Origin: Malacoplasma iowae
Lineage (GTDB): Bacteria; Bacillota_I; Bacilli_A; Mycoplasmatales; Mycoplasmoidaceae
Length of the DNA: 64,000 nucleotides
Direction: 5' to 3'
Assembly: GCF_900660615.1 (NCBI RefSeq)
Contig: NZ_LR215023.1
Span: forward strand, 1,178,001 to 1,242,000
Position 1 is the first letter of the stretch. Every line of letters begins with the position of its first letter. The notes beneath the pieces were generated by a model. The model searched no databases, had not been told where the DNA came from, and saw only the letters and a list, made by a program, of their open reading frames with translations. Below are positions 55,120 to 64,000 of this stretch, piece after piece. Position numbers and translations under genes: made by a program.

Positions 55120-55800
55120 TTAGTCATTTCATAAGAAAACAAAATTATTAATTAACAAAATATAAGAATAAATTTTCAATCTTGTTTTCAATTTGCCATA
55201 TCTAGCTAATGTTTTGTAAAACAACATGTTGGTAAAGTATATAATTGCTAATCAAATTAATATAGATATGTTTGTAAATACCAGATTATTTAGTTCTTTA
55301 TCAGTAAAATTAAATACATTATTTAAATTCGAATTAGAAAGTATTAATAGAACAACTATCAATATAAACAACATAACATTCATAATAGTTAAGTTATTTT
55401 TATAAATGTTAAACTTGGTGTTTATTTCATCATTTCTTTTATAGAAATTATATATTTCACTAACTTCCATATTTATTTTGGTTTTGTTTTTAAAATAATA
55501 AATTAATGAGAAAATGTTGAGCAACAACATTTTATCTATAAAAGTATTTATATACATTTTGTTTTTAAAAACTAATGATTTATTAGTCTTAACACAAAAT
55601 GCAAAATAAAAATAAAATACAAAAATTAATAATGAAAATGCTTCTATACTTGAATAGTTTTTTACATTTAAATAAACATAATTTACAACGTTAAAAATTA
55701 TTAGAATAAAACAAATTAATATTCCGCCTAAGTATCAAAATGGATTGAATATAAAACCTCTACTATTAATAGTGGTTTTTTTGCGGGAGTATTGTTCCAT
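55120..55800 (-). CDS. Membrane protein of unknown function, first gene of kdp operon
   Basis: 226 aa with TGA as Trp. Four or five hydrophobic segments: FWYLGGILICFILIIFNVV, FSLLIFVFYFYFAFCV, MLLLNIFSLIYYF, NVMLFILIVVLLILSN and LVFTNISILIWLAIIYF, with basic loops. No family recognised. Only 14 bases separate it from kdpF and there is no terminator between, so it is co-transcribed with the K+ pump. Role unknown; it could be a Kdp accessory or sensor. GAGGAAAT precedes the ATG. Confidence 0.75.
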
Positions 55801-55977
55801 ATATTTCCTCGTTCTATGGTAGTATTCTAACACTTTTTTAAAAAGCGTTTAACTTTTTGAAAAAATATTTTTAAAATTAATTTGTTTTTTTAATATAGAC
55901 ACTTATATAGCCTTTTTTTAATTCTTAAAATTTTGTTATTTCATATGTTCATATAAAAATAAAACAACAATATAAAA

Positions 55978-56010
55978 ATAAAAAACTTACAACTAAAATC
56001 GGTTGTAAGC
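55978..56010 (-). terminator. Terminator of nrdBA operon
   Basis: CTTACAAC/GTTGTAAG stem followed by a T-run on the minus strand, 17 bases after the nrdA stop. Confidence 0.85.
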
Positions 56011-56026
56011 TTTGTTTATTATAGTA

Positions 56027-58357
56027 TTAAGTACAGCTTTCGCATATATCTTCAACAACATCTTTTTCTGTTTTACAGTAATAGTATGTTTTAATTCCTA
56101 GATTAAAACCATAAATATGATAAAGTGTAAAATCTGTTAAAGATGTAACTTTTTTAAAGTATGAGTTTATTGATTGTGCTTGATCAATATAACATTGTCT
56201 AATTGCTGCATGTTGCAATAATCTATATTGATTACACTCAATAGCTGTTTTATAAAATTTACTATTTTTCTTAATGTTTGGAACAAGTGTAGGCAAATTA
56301 ATTTTCCCATCTTCTTTATAGAAAAAATGTTGTATAGGTTCAATACTTTCTGTAGCATTTATAGCCTTACCACTAGTAGCAGTTGGAGCAATTGCCATAA
56401 GTTGTGCATTTCTTAAACCATGAAGTTTAATTTCATCAGCTAATTTTCTTCATTTATTTCAATCTGGTTGATTTTTAGTTAAGGCAATAGCTTTTTTATT
56501 TGCTACAAAAATTGGTAGTTCACCTTTAGCTCATTTTGATTCGGAAAATTTTTCATATCTACCTTTTTCTTTTGCTAATTCTAAAGATGATTTGATTATC
56601 ATGTAACTTCAATTTTCAAAAAGTTTTTGAGCTTCTTCAATTGCTGGTTTTTCATCTATTACTAATTCTTTAAGAGCTAAATAGTTAGCAAAATTTAAAA
56701 CACCTATACCAAGATATCTATATTTTTTATTTGTTATTTTTCCTTCTTGAACAGGGTAATCAGCAATATCTATTGTATTGTCCATACCTCTTACAACAAT
56801 ATCAATGATTTCTTGTTGTGTTTCACTATTTTCAAATCCTCATTTAGCTAAATTAATTGAAGCTAAATTACAAAGCGAAATTTCACCAGCATCATATTTT
56901 TTATAAATTACTTCTTCTCCATCATCAATAATTGTTTTTTCTGAAATTAATTTAGATTCTCTTGATGGCAAAGTAATTTCACAACAAAGATTAGAAGAAT
57001 TTATATATCTATTCAACATACTAGTTTCATTTACATTTTCTTCATGAAATAAATATATATTTCCAGTCTCAGCTCTTTCTTTTAAGATCATTTCCATAAC
57101 CTTTTGAGCTTCTATTGTTTTTCTTTTAATATTTTTATTTTCTTCATATTCAATGTATTGTTTTTCAAATTCTTTTCCATAAAGACCTATTAACTTTGGA
57201 ACATCATTTGGATTAAACAATGAAACTGTTTGGTTTTTTAATACTCTGTCTAATAATAAGTTATTAATTTTTACTGAGTACTTTAGATGTCTTGCTCTGT
57301 TTTCTTCTGTACCACTATTACTCTTTAATACTACAAGTTCTTCAAAGTTCGCATGTCATCATTGAAAATAAACACAACAAACACCTGGTCTTGTTGCACC
57401 TTGGTTGAATGCTTTTATAGTAGATTCAATAATTTTTAAAAATGGAACTGGTCCAGATGAAAAACCATTATTACCCAATATATAACTACCACTTGATCTA
57501 ACTTCACTTATATCAATTGCATTACCACCTTTATATTTTGAATATATGGCAATATCTTTAATTGAATCCATAATACTTGTTGCACTATCACCCATTTTTG
57601 AAAGAACACAACTTGATAACTGTTGTTTTTGTGTTCCAGCATTTAACATTATTGGTGTTGCTAATGTAAAGTAATGTTGTGAAACAAATTCATAAAATCT
57701 TTTTACAAGAGATAATCTAATATCTTTGTTTTCTTTATAAAACAAAGTCATAGCTATTCTCATATAAGCATGTTGCGGAAGTTCAAGTTTTTTTTGTTTA
57801 CTATAATTTAAACAATATTTTGAGTAAAAAGTATACAAAGATTTGTATGTAAATAAGTGGTCATTTTCAATTTTTATAGACTTACCAAGTTCTTCAATTT
57901 CTTCTTGAGAATATGATTCAAAAACTTCTCTTTTATAAACTTTGTGTTCTAATCCTTTTTGGATAACTTCATAATAATTAGGATAACTTGTCTTATCTTT
58001 TATTTTTCAAGAGTCATGATAAATTTTCATTAAATAAAGTTTTGCAGCAATTGTTTCATATTGTGGATAAATTCTTGAAATGTTGTTTACTGCAGTTTTA
58101 ATTAATTCATCATAAACATCACTAATTTTTATTTTGTTATAAAGTTTTATTCTTGTTGAGTTTAGTAATATATCAACAAAAGTTTCTTTGTTATCACAAG
58201 CTCAAAGACAAACCTTTCTCATTTTTTCAGGAGTATAAGGTTCTTCTCTTCCATCTCTTTTAATAACAATTATTTGATTTGGATCATATTCTTTGTCTTT
58301 TACACTTACTGGTAAGTTATTTTCTAGAGTAGACAATTTAACTCTATTGTTTATCAT
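56027..58357 (-). CDS. nrdA: Ribonucleotide reductase large subunit (class Ia type)
   Basis: 776 aa. Reduces ribonucleoside diphosphates. It begins with an ATP-cone-like segment (IVIKRDGREEPYTPEKMRKV), which class Ib NrdE usually lacks or has shortened. Active site: QLSSCVLSKM (redox Cys), NLCCEITLPS (NxCxE radical site), APTATSGKAINATESIEP and a C-terminal CESC pair that takes electrons from thioredoxin. It starts 4 bases after the nrdB stop. Confidence 0.93.
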
Positions 58358-58361
58358 TTGA

Positions 58362-59519
58362 TTATCTCGCTTCTCTAATAAATAATTCTTTTAATAATTT
58401 TTCAAGGTCTTTATCACCATAGTCCATTTCCATAGTACCTATGTTGTAGTTTAAAGCTGTAGCTTCTTGTTGAGCTGTGTTATCTTTATTGATATCTTTA
58501 TATGTATTGAATCAATCAACTATATCAGATTTTTTACAATCTTTATATAATGGTTCAAGACCAATTCTTCTTAATCTATCATTTGCATAATATTCCATGA
58601 AGTTTTTAAATACTTCTTTAGTTAGTGATGGAATAGGTCCAAAACTTAATAAGTAATCCCCTCATTTAAGTTCATCTTGAACAATAAATTCAACAATTTT
58701 GTATGTTTCTTCTTCAAATCATTTTTCTTTAAATAAATGAGTAAATCCTTCTTCTGGAACTTTCTTTAAAATGTTAATTAAACCACCAACAACAGCAACA
58801 TGCATATCTTCATCAAAGTTAATTAATTTAATAATTTTTGTAACCCCAGGAATTGCATCTTGATAAGCATTATTAATCATATAAGTTACCATAAAAGAAA
58901 TGTAAAATTTTAAACCTTCCAGAAAGAAAATGTGAACTAAAAGTATTAAAACTTTTTTCTTAAATTCTTCATCAGTTAATTTAACTTTACCTTCTATATA
59001 AGCTTGAATTAATGAATAAGCTTCAATTTCTTTATCTGTTCTGTTTTTAATTTGTGGTATTTTGTAAATTCTATCAAATATTTCAGTTGCATTTGATGGA
59101 AACATTTCTCTCAAAATATGAGAGTAAGAAAGCGAGTGGATTAATTCAAAATAAGCTTGTGATTTAAATACTGCTTCTCATTCACTTGATGTAACAACAG
59201 CTGACATACAACTATCTAGTCCTCTATTTTGTACACTATCCATAAATGTTTGAAATAATAAATTATTAATAATTACTTCTTTAATATGATCTGGTAATTC
59301 TTTAAAATTTTCTCTATCAGTAATCATACTAATTTCTTCAGGTGTTCAGAAAGCTTGTCTCATTGATCTTTCTATGATTTTTGCAAACGGGTGTTTGTAA
59401 ACATCATATCTTTGGAAACCATTATATTCACCCAAAAATATCTTTATGTCTTTAAGTTGAACTTCTTTATCAAGGTCAACTATTTTTTTAAAATCATCAT
59501 TTTTTTTCACGTCATTCAT
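58362..59519 (-). CDS. nrdB: Ribonucleotide reductase small subunit, all metal ligands present
   Basis: 385 aa. Houses the di-metal/tyrosyl-radical centre. Ligands visible: Asp in FMDSVQNRGLD, Glu and His in AYFELIHSLSYSHIL (with the radical Tyr), Glu in LEGLKFYISF, and Glu and His in FDEDMHVAVV. None is replaced, unlike the metal-free class Ie proteins of some mollicutes. No nrdI or nrdH gene is nearby. GGAGGAAT RBS; a palindrome lies upstream. Confidence 0.93.
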
Positions 59520-59542
59520 AATATTCCTCCTAATTTTAATAT

Positions 59543-59556
59543 CGTGGTAAACCACG
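59543..59556. promoter_or_regulatory. CGTGGT-AA-ACCACG inverted repeat upstream of nrdB
   Basis: A perfect 6+6 inverted repeat, GC-rich for this genome, 24 bases before the nrdB start and ahead of its RBS. It does not match the usual NrdR box. It may be an operator or an mRNA hairpin. Inference. Confidence 0.45.
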
Positions 59557-59713
59557 TTTAATTAATCTAACATAAAAATAAGGTGTAAGAGATTAATTTT
59601 TTTTAAATTTAATAAATTATTTATCATTTGGTTCCAAATCATTAATATTTTTGTTTTCAAGAGATAGTGTTTCATAATGGTATAATATTCATATTCTTAA
59701 ACTAAGGAAAAAT

Positions 59714-60622
59714 ATGGCTGATAGCAAACTAAAAGCAGAAATTGAAAAACTTAAAAATAATGCTAATGTTGATGATGGACTTAAACAAGTTGTTTTAGAA
59801 TTACAAAACGAAGTTGTTCAATTTGAAAATAGAATAAAAAAAATAATAGAAAAAGCAAATAACAAATTGATGATTTCACCACCATCCCAAAAAAGTGAGA
59901 TTCATATTCAAAATGTGGCAGGTAATAATATTAATAATAATTATGATGACATACAAGAAGATGACTTATGAATACCAAAAGAATTACTTAGCGATGAAGT
60001 TAAAATTCCTGAAATGCAGCCACTAAAAGACAGTAGCAATATAGACTTTTTATCTTTAATTAATAAATCAACACCAAGGAAAAAGAATAATTTTGATGTT
60101 GATATTATAGAACCAATGGAAGAAAAGATAACTAAAAGTGATATTAACAATAATGTTCAAGAGTTCAAATCTTTTTCTGATAGTGCAAATTTACCCAAAT
60201 TTGATTCAAGTAGAACTTTAAAAGTTACAACAAGTGATAATAAAAATTTTACGATTTCACAAATTAAACAAAATGAAAACATACAAAAAATTAATTTTGC
60301 TATTGAAAGAAACAATGATTTAAATAAAAAAAATGTAGATCAACCATTACGTACTCAAGTTATAAGAAACATTGAAAAAACAAATGATATTGATAATCAA
60401 TATAAAGGGTTTTTATCAAAACATTCTTTAAATAAAGAATTAAGAGAAATAAATTATATATTAAAAAGAAGAGATCGTGAAGAAGTTAACAAAAAAAGAA
60501 AATCATTAGCAAAAACAAGAATTATTAAGCTTAATTCTAATTCTCCAGATAACACAAATAATGAAAAAAGTTCTTTTTCTAAAACAATTAAAATTTCTTT
60601 TAGAAATAACAAAAACATTTAG
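59714..60622 (+). CDS. Hypothetical protein with N-terminal coiled coil
   Basis: 302 aa with one TGA Trp (EDDLWIPKELL). Residues ~1-55 form a coiled coil (LKAEIEKLKNN, VLELQNEVVQFENRIKKIIEK). The middle is Asn/Asp/Ser-rich and probably disordered, and the C-terminus is basic (LKRRDREEVNKKRKSLAKTR and SKTIKISFRNNKN), fit for nucleic acid or membrane contact. No signal peptide and no known family. Divergent from nrdB, own terminator. Confidence 0.72.
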
Positions 60623-60656
60623 TTTAAATATTTATACTTTACTTTTAAAAACACAA

Positions 60657-60696
60657 AACACCACAAACGTAAACAAATCATGTTGTGGTGTTTTTA
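60657..60696 (+). terminator. Terminator of hypothetical gene
   Basis: AACACCACAA/TTGTGGTGTT stem with a 16-base loop and T-run. Confidence 0.8.
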
Positions 60697-60762
60697 ATTT
60701 TTGAAAAATAAAACTTTTATTTATAAAATATTAAACTTACGCAAAATAAATTTAATACAAAT

Positions 60763-60797
60763 TAAAAAAGCATTTAACTAAAAAAGTTAAATGCTTG
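60763..60797 (-). terminator. Terminator of nucleoside transporter operon
   Basis: AAGCATTTAACT/AGTTAAATGCTT stem and T-run on the minus strand, ~22 bases after the last permease. Confidence 0.85.
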
Positions 60798-60818
60798 ATT
60801 AATATAAATTATTTTTGA

Positions 60819-61757
60819 TTATCTTCTAGATTTATCAAAATGTTGCCCAGCAAATTTTGGTCCTCTAATTTTTTTAGAAAATAACACAAGAGCAACAAGA
60901 GATGCTGCATATGGAATTATTTTAAGGACGTCGCTGTTAACATTTTGTATTCCGATTTTAGAGAATCCAACTAATAAAGAAAATAATATAGAAACAATAG
61001 TAATAAGTGGTATTCTTCATGAACCAGTAATCATGATAGCTAAAGCTAAGAAACCAATACCGTTTACATCACCATTAAAACTAGTACTTGTAAACATAAA
61101 TATTGCACCACCAAGACCTGCCAACATAGAGGCAATTATGATTCCAATTCATTGATATTTAACTACATTAATACCTTGTGAATCAGCAGCATTTGGATTT
61201 TCACCAATAGAAACAAATCTTAAACCAAATTTAGTAAATTTAATAACAACATACAAAGCAACTATTAAAGCTAAAACTACAAAGAATATTAATAATGATG
61301 AACCAAAGAAGAAACCATCTCCTATTTTTCAAAATTCTTTATATGGATTAGTTAGTTGATCATTTCCAGTAAGTGTTTTACCTAATGAATTAGTTAAAAA
61401 CATTCCAATTGCTGCACCAAAGATATTAATAGCAGTACCAGCGATAATATGATCAGCTTTTAATTTTATTGTTGAATAACCAAAAAGCAACCCAACAACA
61501 ATAGTACATAATGATGCTAATATCATTGCAATAAAGAAGGTTCAATTACCAGCATTCCCTCCAAGATTATTTCCCAATGATCCACCATTCATTAATCCAC
61601 CAAATATTGTGTAGAATAATGCTCCAAAAATCATCATTCCATTAATTCCAATATTTACAATTCCAGCTCTTTCACTAAAAAAACCTGATAAAGATCCTAG
61701 TGATAAAACAGCGAAAAATAATAATGCTATGTCAAACAATTGTGCAAAATCAAACAT
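60819..61757 (-). CDS. Nucleoside ABC permease, NupQ/YufQ-like
   Basis: 312 aa, ~8-9 membrane segments. Typical of the second permease of Bmp/Nup nucleoside importers: GSLSGFFSERAGIVNIGINGMMIFGA at the start, KFGLRFVSIGENPNAADSQGINV in the cytoplasmic loop and GDVNGIGFLALAIMITGSWRI. It starts 1 base after the stop of the first permease. Confidence 0.87.
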
Positions 61758-61758
61758 A

Positions 61759-63174
61759 TTATTCTCCTCCTGTTAATTCAACTTTGTTTTCTGGATTTTC
61801 TATTTGAACATTCATTTTGAATGATTTAAACAAGGTTATTTTACTTTGATCAAGTTTTTCTTTTTCTGCAAGATAGTTTTTATTAACTTCTATAGAATTA
61901 ACTTTTCTTTTCTTAATTTTTTCAATTAGTGAAGTATTCTTATCTATTTCTTTGTTTTTTAAGAACAACTCAATATTTCTATTTGATAATAATTTCTCAA
62001 CACTATTTAAATATTCTTTATGGGTGTCTGTATATTTATTCACAAAGAAATTGTTTTTATGTTTTGGATTTTTACCCAATTTCTTTTTAATTCATGCAAT
62101 TGGTTTGTATCTATAAACTAATACAAAGATAGCAACACCATACATAATAATACCTAATAGTAAGTCTCCAAATGAGTTTGGGAATGGAGGTGCAGCAGCA
62201 CTACTTGTTTTGATAATTGATAAGAACACTGATACTGGTATCAATGCTATTGGATTACTAAATGAAATAAGTGAAATTGCAATTCCATCAAATCCATATT
62301 GTGGCAAGTTATCTGATTGTGGGAATGGTATTGCTCTATCACCAGAACCAGCATATACAATTACAGCTAATAACCCAGCAATTGCACCAGATATTGCAAA
62401 TGAACTTAATTGTAATAATTTCGCATTATAACCAGAATAAATACTTGCATCTTTTGATAAACCAACTGATTTAATTTTTTTACCAAAAACTGTGTATTTT
62501 AAAACAAATCATACTAATGCTGTACAAACAAAGAATATTATTATAGCTCCAACAAAACTAGAACTTACTGTTGGATCATAAATACTCATACCTTGTGGAA
62601 TTTCTTTAGAAATTAAACCATCGTTATATAAATCTCCACCTGAACCCATTAAATATTTAGATAAGAAGAATATAATTCAGTTAATCATAATTCCACTAAC
62701 AACTTCGTGGATATTAAATAAAACTTTTAAAGCGCCAGAAATTAATGAAACAAATGCACCTGTTAATATTGCAATAATTAAAGTTAATACAACAGCACCT
62801 TGTCCAACATTTTCTCCAACTTGAACTCCTACACCAACAATTGCTAAACCAGCTCCTAACATTTGACCTGTAACACCAATATTAAATAAACCGGTTTTAT
62901 ATGCAAATAAGAATGCTAAGGATGCCATTCCATATGTTGCTATTTGTACTGCAAAGTCTTTAGAAACAGAGTCGTTAAAAGGGATTGTGAATATGTGCTT
63001 TATCGCTCTAACAAAATCATATTGTAATATAGAAAGAATTATTAAAGAAACAAGGAATGAGATTAAAATAAATAGAATTACAAATAATATTGACTTAAAG
63101 TTTGCCCTATTTTTCTTAGAGTAAATAAAGCTATCTTTATATGTCTTGAAATTAATCATAAAATTACTATTCAT
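61759..63174 (-). CDS. Nucleoside ABC permease, NupP/YufP-like, with hydrophilic tail
   Basis: 471 aa; relatives are ~350. Membrane core at ~30-355: FAYKTGLFNIGVTGQMLGAG, HEVVSGIMINWI, FGKKIKSVGLSKDASIYSGYN and GFDGIAISLISFSNPIALIPV are the family marks. About 110 basic/charged residues follow (KKKLGKNPKHKNNFFVNKY to the end), probably cytoplasmic and helical. It begins 2 bases after the ATPase stop. Confidence 0.87.
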
Positions 63175-63176
63175 AA

Positions 63177-64000
63177 TTAAGACACCACTCCTTCTTTGTT
63201 ATCTTGATCTGTATTTTTTGATCCACCATGTGCCATTAATAGACCAATTTTATTTCTTGTCATTTCTTTTCTAGGACCAATTCCTACAATTTGATTTTTA
63301 CTCATTACAGCTATAGTATCTGCTAGTGCTAATATTTCATCTAATTCATAAGATACAAGTAATATAGCTTTTCCTTCTTCTTTTGCTTGTAAGATTCTTG
63401 AATGAATATATTCAATAGCACCAACATCTAAACCTCTTGTTGGTTGAGTGAATATAATAAATTTTGAGTTTTTGTTAATTTCTCTTCCAATGATTAGTTT
63501 TTGTTGATTACCACCAGATAAACCTCTAACACTATCATCTATAGAACCAACACCTCTTACGTCAAATTCATTAATAACATTTAATGCATGGTTTTTTATT
63601 GAGTTAGTAGCAATAAAACCATAATTGTTATAACTCTTATCATACATTTGGTTAGATACTGAATTAAACATTACAGAATCATCCAAAAATAAACCATGTT
63701 TGTGTCTATCTTCTGGTACAAAAGATAAACCACCAAATTTGTATCTTCATTTAATTGATTTAAAACTTGAATCTTTATTGTTATAGACTATTGTATTTTC
63801 AGGACTCTTTCTTAATCCTGATACATATTCAACTAATTGTGATTGTCCATTACCTTCAACTCCAGCAATAGCCAATATCTCACCAGCTCTAATTTTTAAA
63901 TTTATTGTTGGTAATGTGAAATCTAATTCTTCTGGTTTTTTAAGATACATGAATTTATCAAATTTCATACCAACCAATAATTTGTATCATCATTCTTTTA
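63177..64000 (-). CDS. Nucleoside ABC transporter ATPase, NupO/RbsA-like (partial)
   Basis: C-terminal ~275 residues only; the 5' part lies beyond the window. This is the second nucleotide-binding domain of a double ATPase: AGVEGNGQSQLVEYVSGL (Walker A variant GNGQSQ, usual for this domain), FVPEDRHKHGL, signature VRGLSGGNQQKLIIGRE and FTQPTRGLDVGA (Walker B variant). Energises the two permeases downstream. A BmpA-type binding lipoprotein is expected nearby but is not in view. Confidence 0.9.

Overview
The window comes from an AT-rich mollicute (Mycoplasma-like) that uses the TGA=Trp code. Nearly every long reading frame is complete only if in-frame TGA is read as Trp: EF-Tu, EF-G, S7, L1, MetK, TruA, the Kdp subunits and NrdA/NrdB all carry TGA at expected Trp positions. 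Lipoprotein signal peptides, the lack of histidine-kinase signalling and the transporter-rich content fit a wall-less parasite. A relative of the pneumoniae/hominis-type mycoplasmas is plausible, but I cannot fix genus or species. I see no rRNA, tRNA or CRISPR. All coordinates were reconstructed with TGA=Trp.

Layout. (1) 1-9596, minus strand: sugar metabolism. galE-galK-galT/galM runs as an overlapping operon, with GalT fused to a mutarotase. Past a terminator come an APC permease with a long coiled-coil tail, a GH63-like glycosidase and the start of a GH2 beta-galactosidase. (2) 9751-10953: an IS30-family (IS1630-like) element sits in the hairpin terminator of tuf and duplicates it. (3) 10979-15234: str operon, rpsL-rpsG-fusA-tuf. 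(4) 15235-17020: mostly gene-poor, with two possible membrane-protein remnants. (5) 17064-19606: ABC exporter pair divergent from a PadR regulator, with a palindromic operator between them. (6) 19732-23654: ecfA1-ecfA2-ecfT-truA, where EcfA2 and EcfT carry insertions. (7) 23761-25595: rplK-rplA, with L1 carrying a ~237-residue repetitive tail. (8) 25828-28917: a 1029-residue acidic protein with Cys/His clusters. (9) 29393-33635: two paralogous TIR-like (ThsB-type) genes around an ABC-2 exporter, my best candidate for an undescribed system. (10) 33728-37766: a thiamine uptake operon under a TPP riboswitch; it resembles a phosphonate transporter. (11) 37929-40228: metK and two small hypothetical genes. 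(12) 40287-44945: a siderophore/iron-type ABC uptake operon whose second permease is split by a second IS copy with a 76-bp target duplication. (13) 45580-46820: OsmC protein and two unknown genes. (14) 46959-48647: APC permease. (15) 48770-55800: kdpF-A-B-C-D, with a kinase-less KdpD and an extra membrane protein first. (16) 56027-59519: class Ia nrdB-nrdA. (17) 59714-60622: a hypothetical coiled-coil protein. (18) 60819-64000: BmpA/Nup-type nucleoside ABC transporter, cut by the window end.

How it works together. The gal genes would feed galactose released by the glycosidases into UDP-glucose and glucose-1-phosphate. Vitamins (thiamine, ECF), nucleosides, amino acids, iron and potassium are imported. 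Most genes are on the minus strand in short operons, each closed by a clear rho-independent hairpin. Gene junctions are tight, with overlaps or gaps of a few bases.
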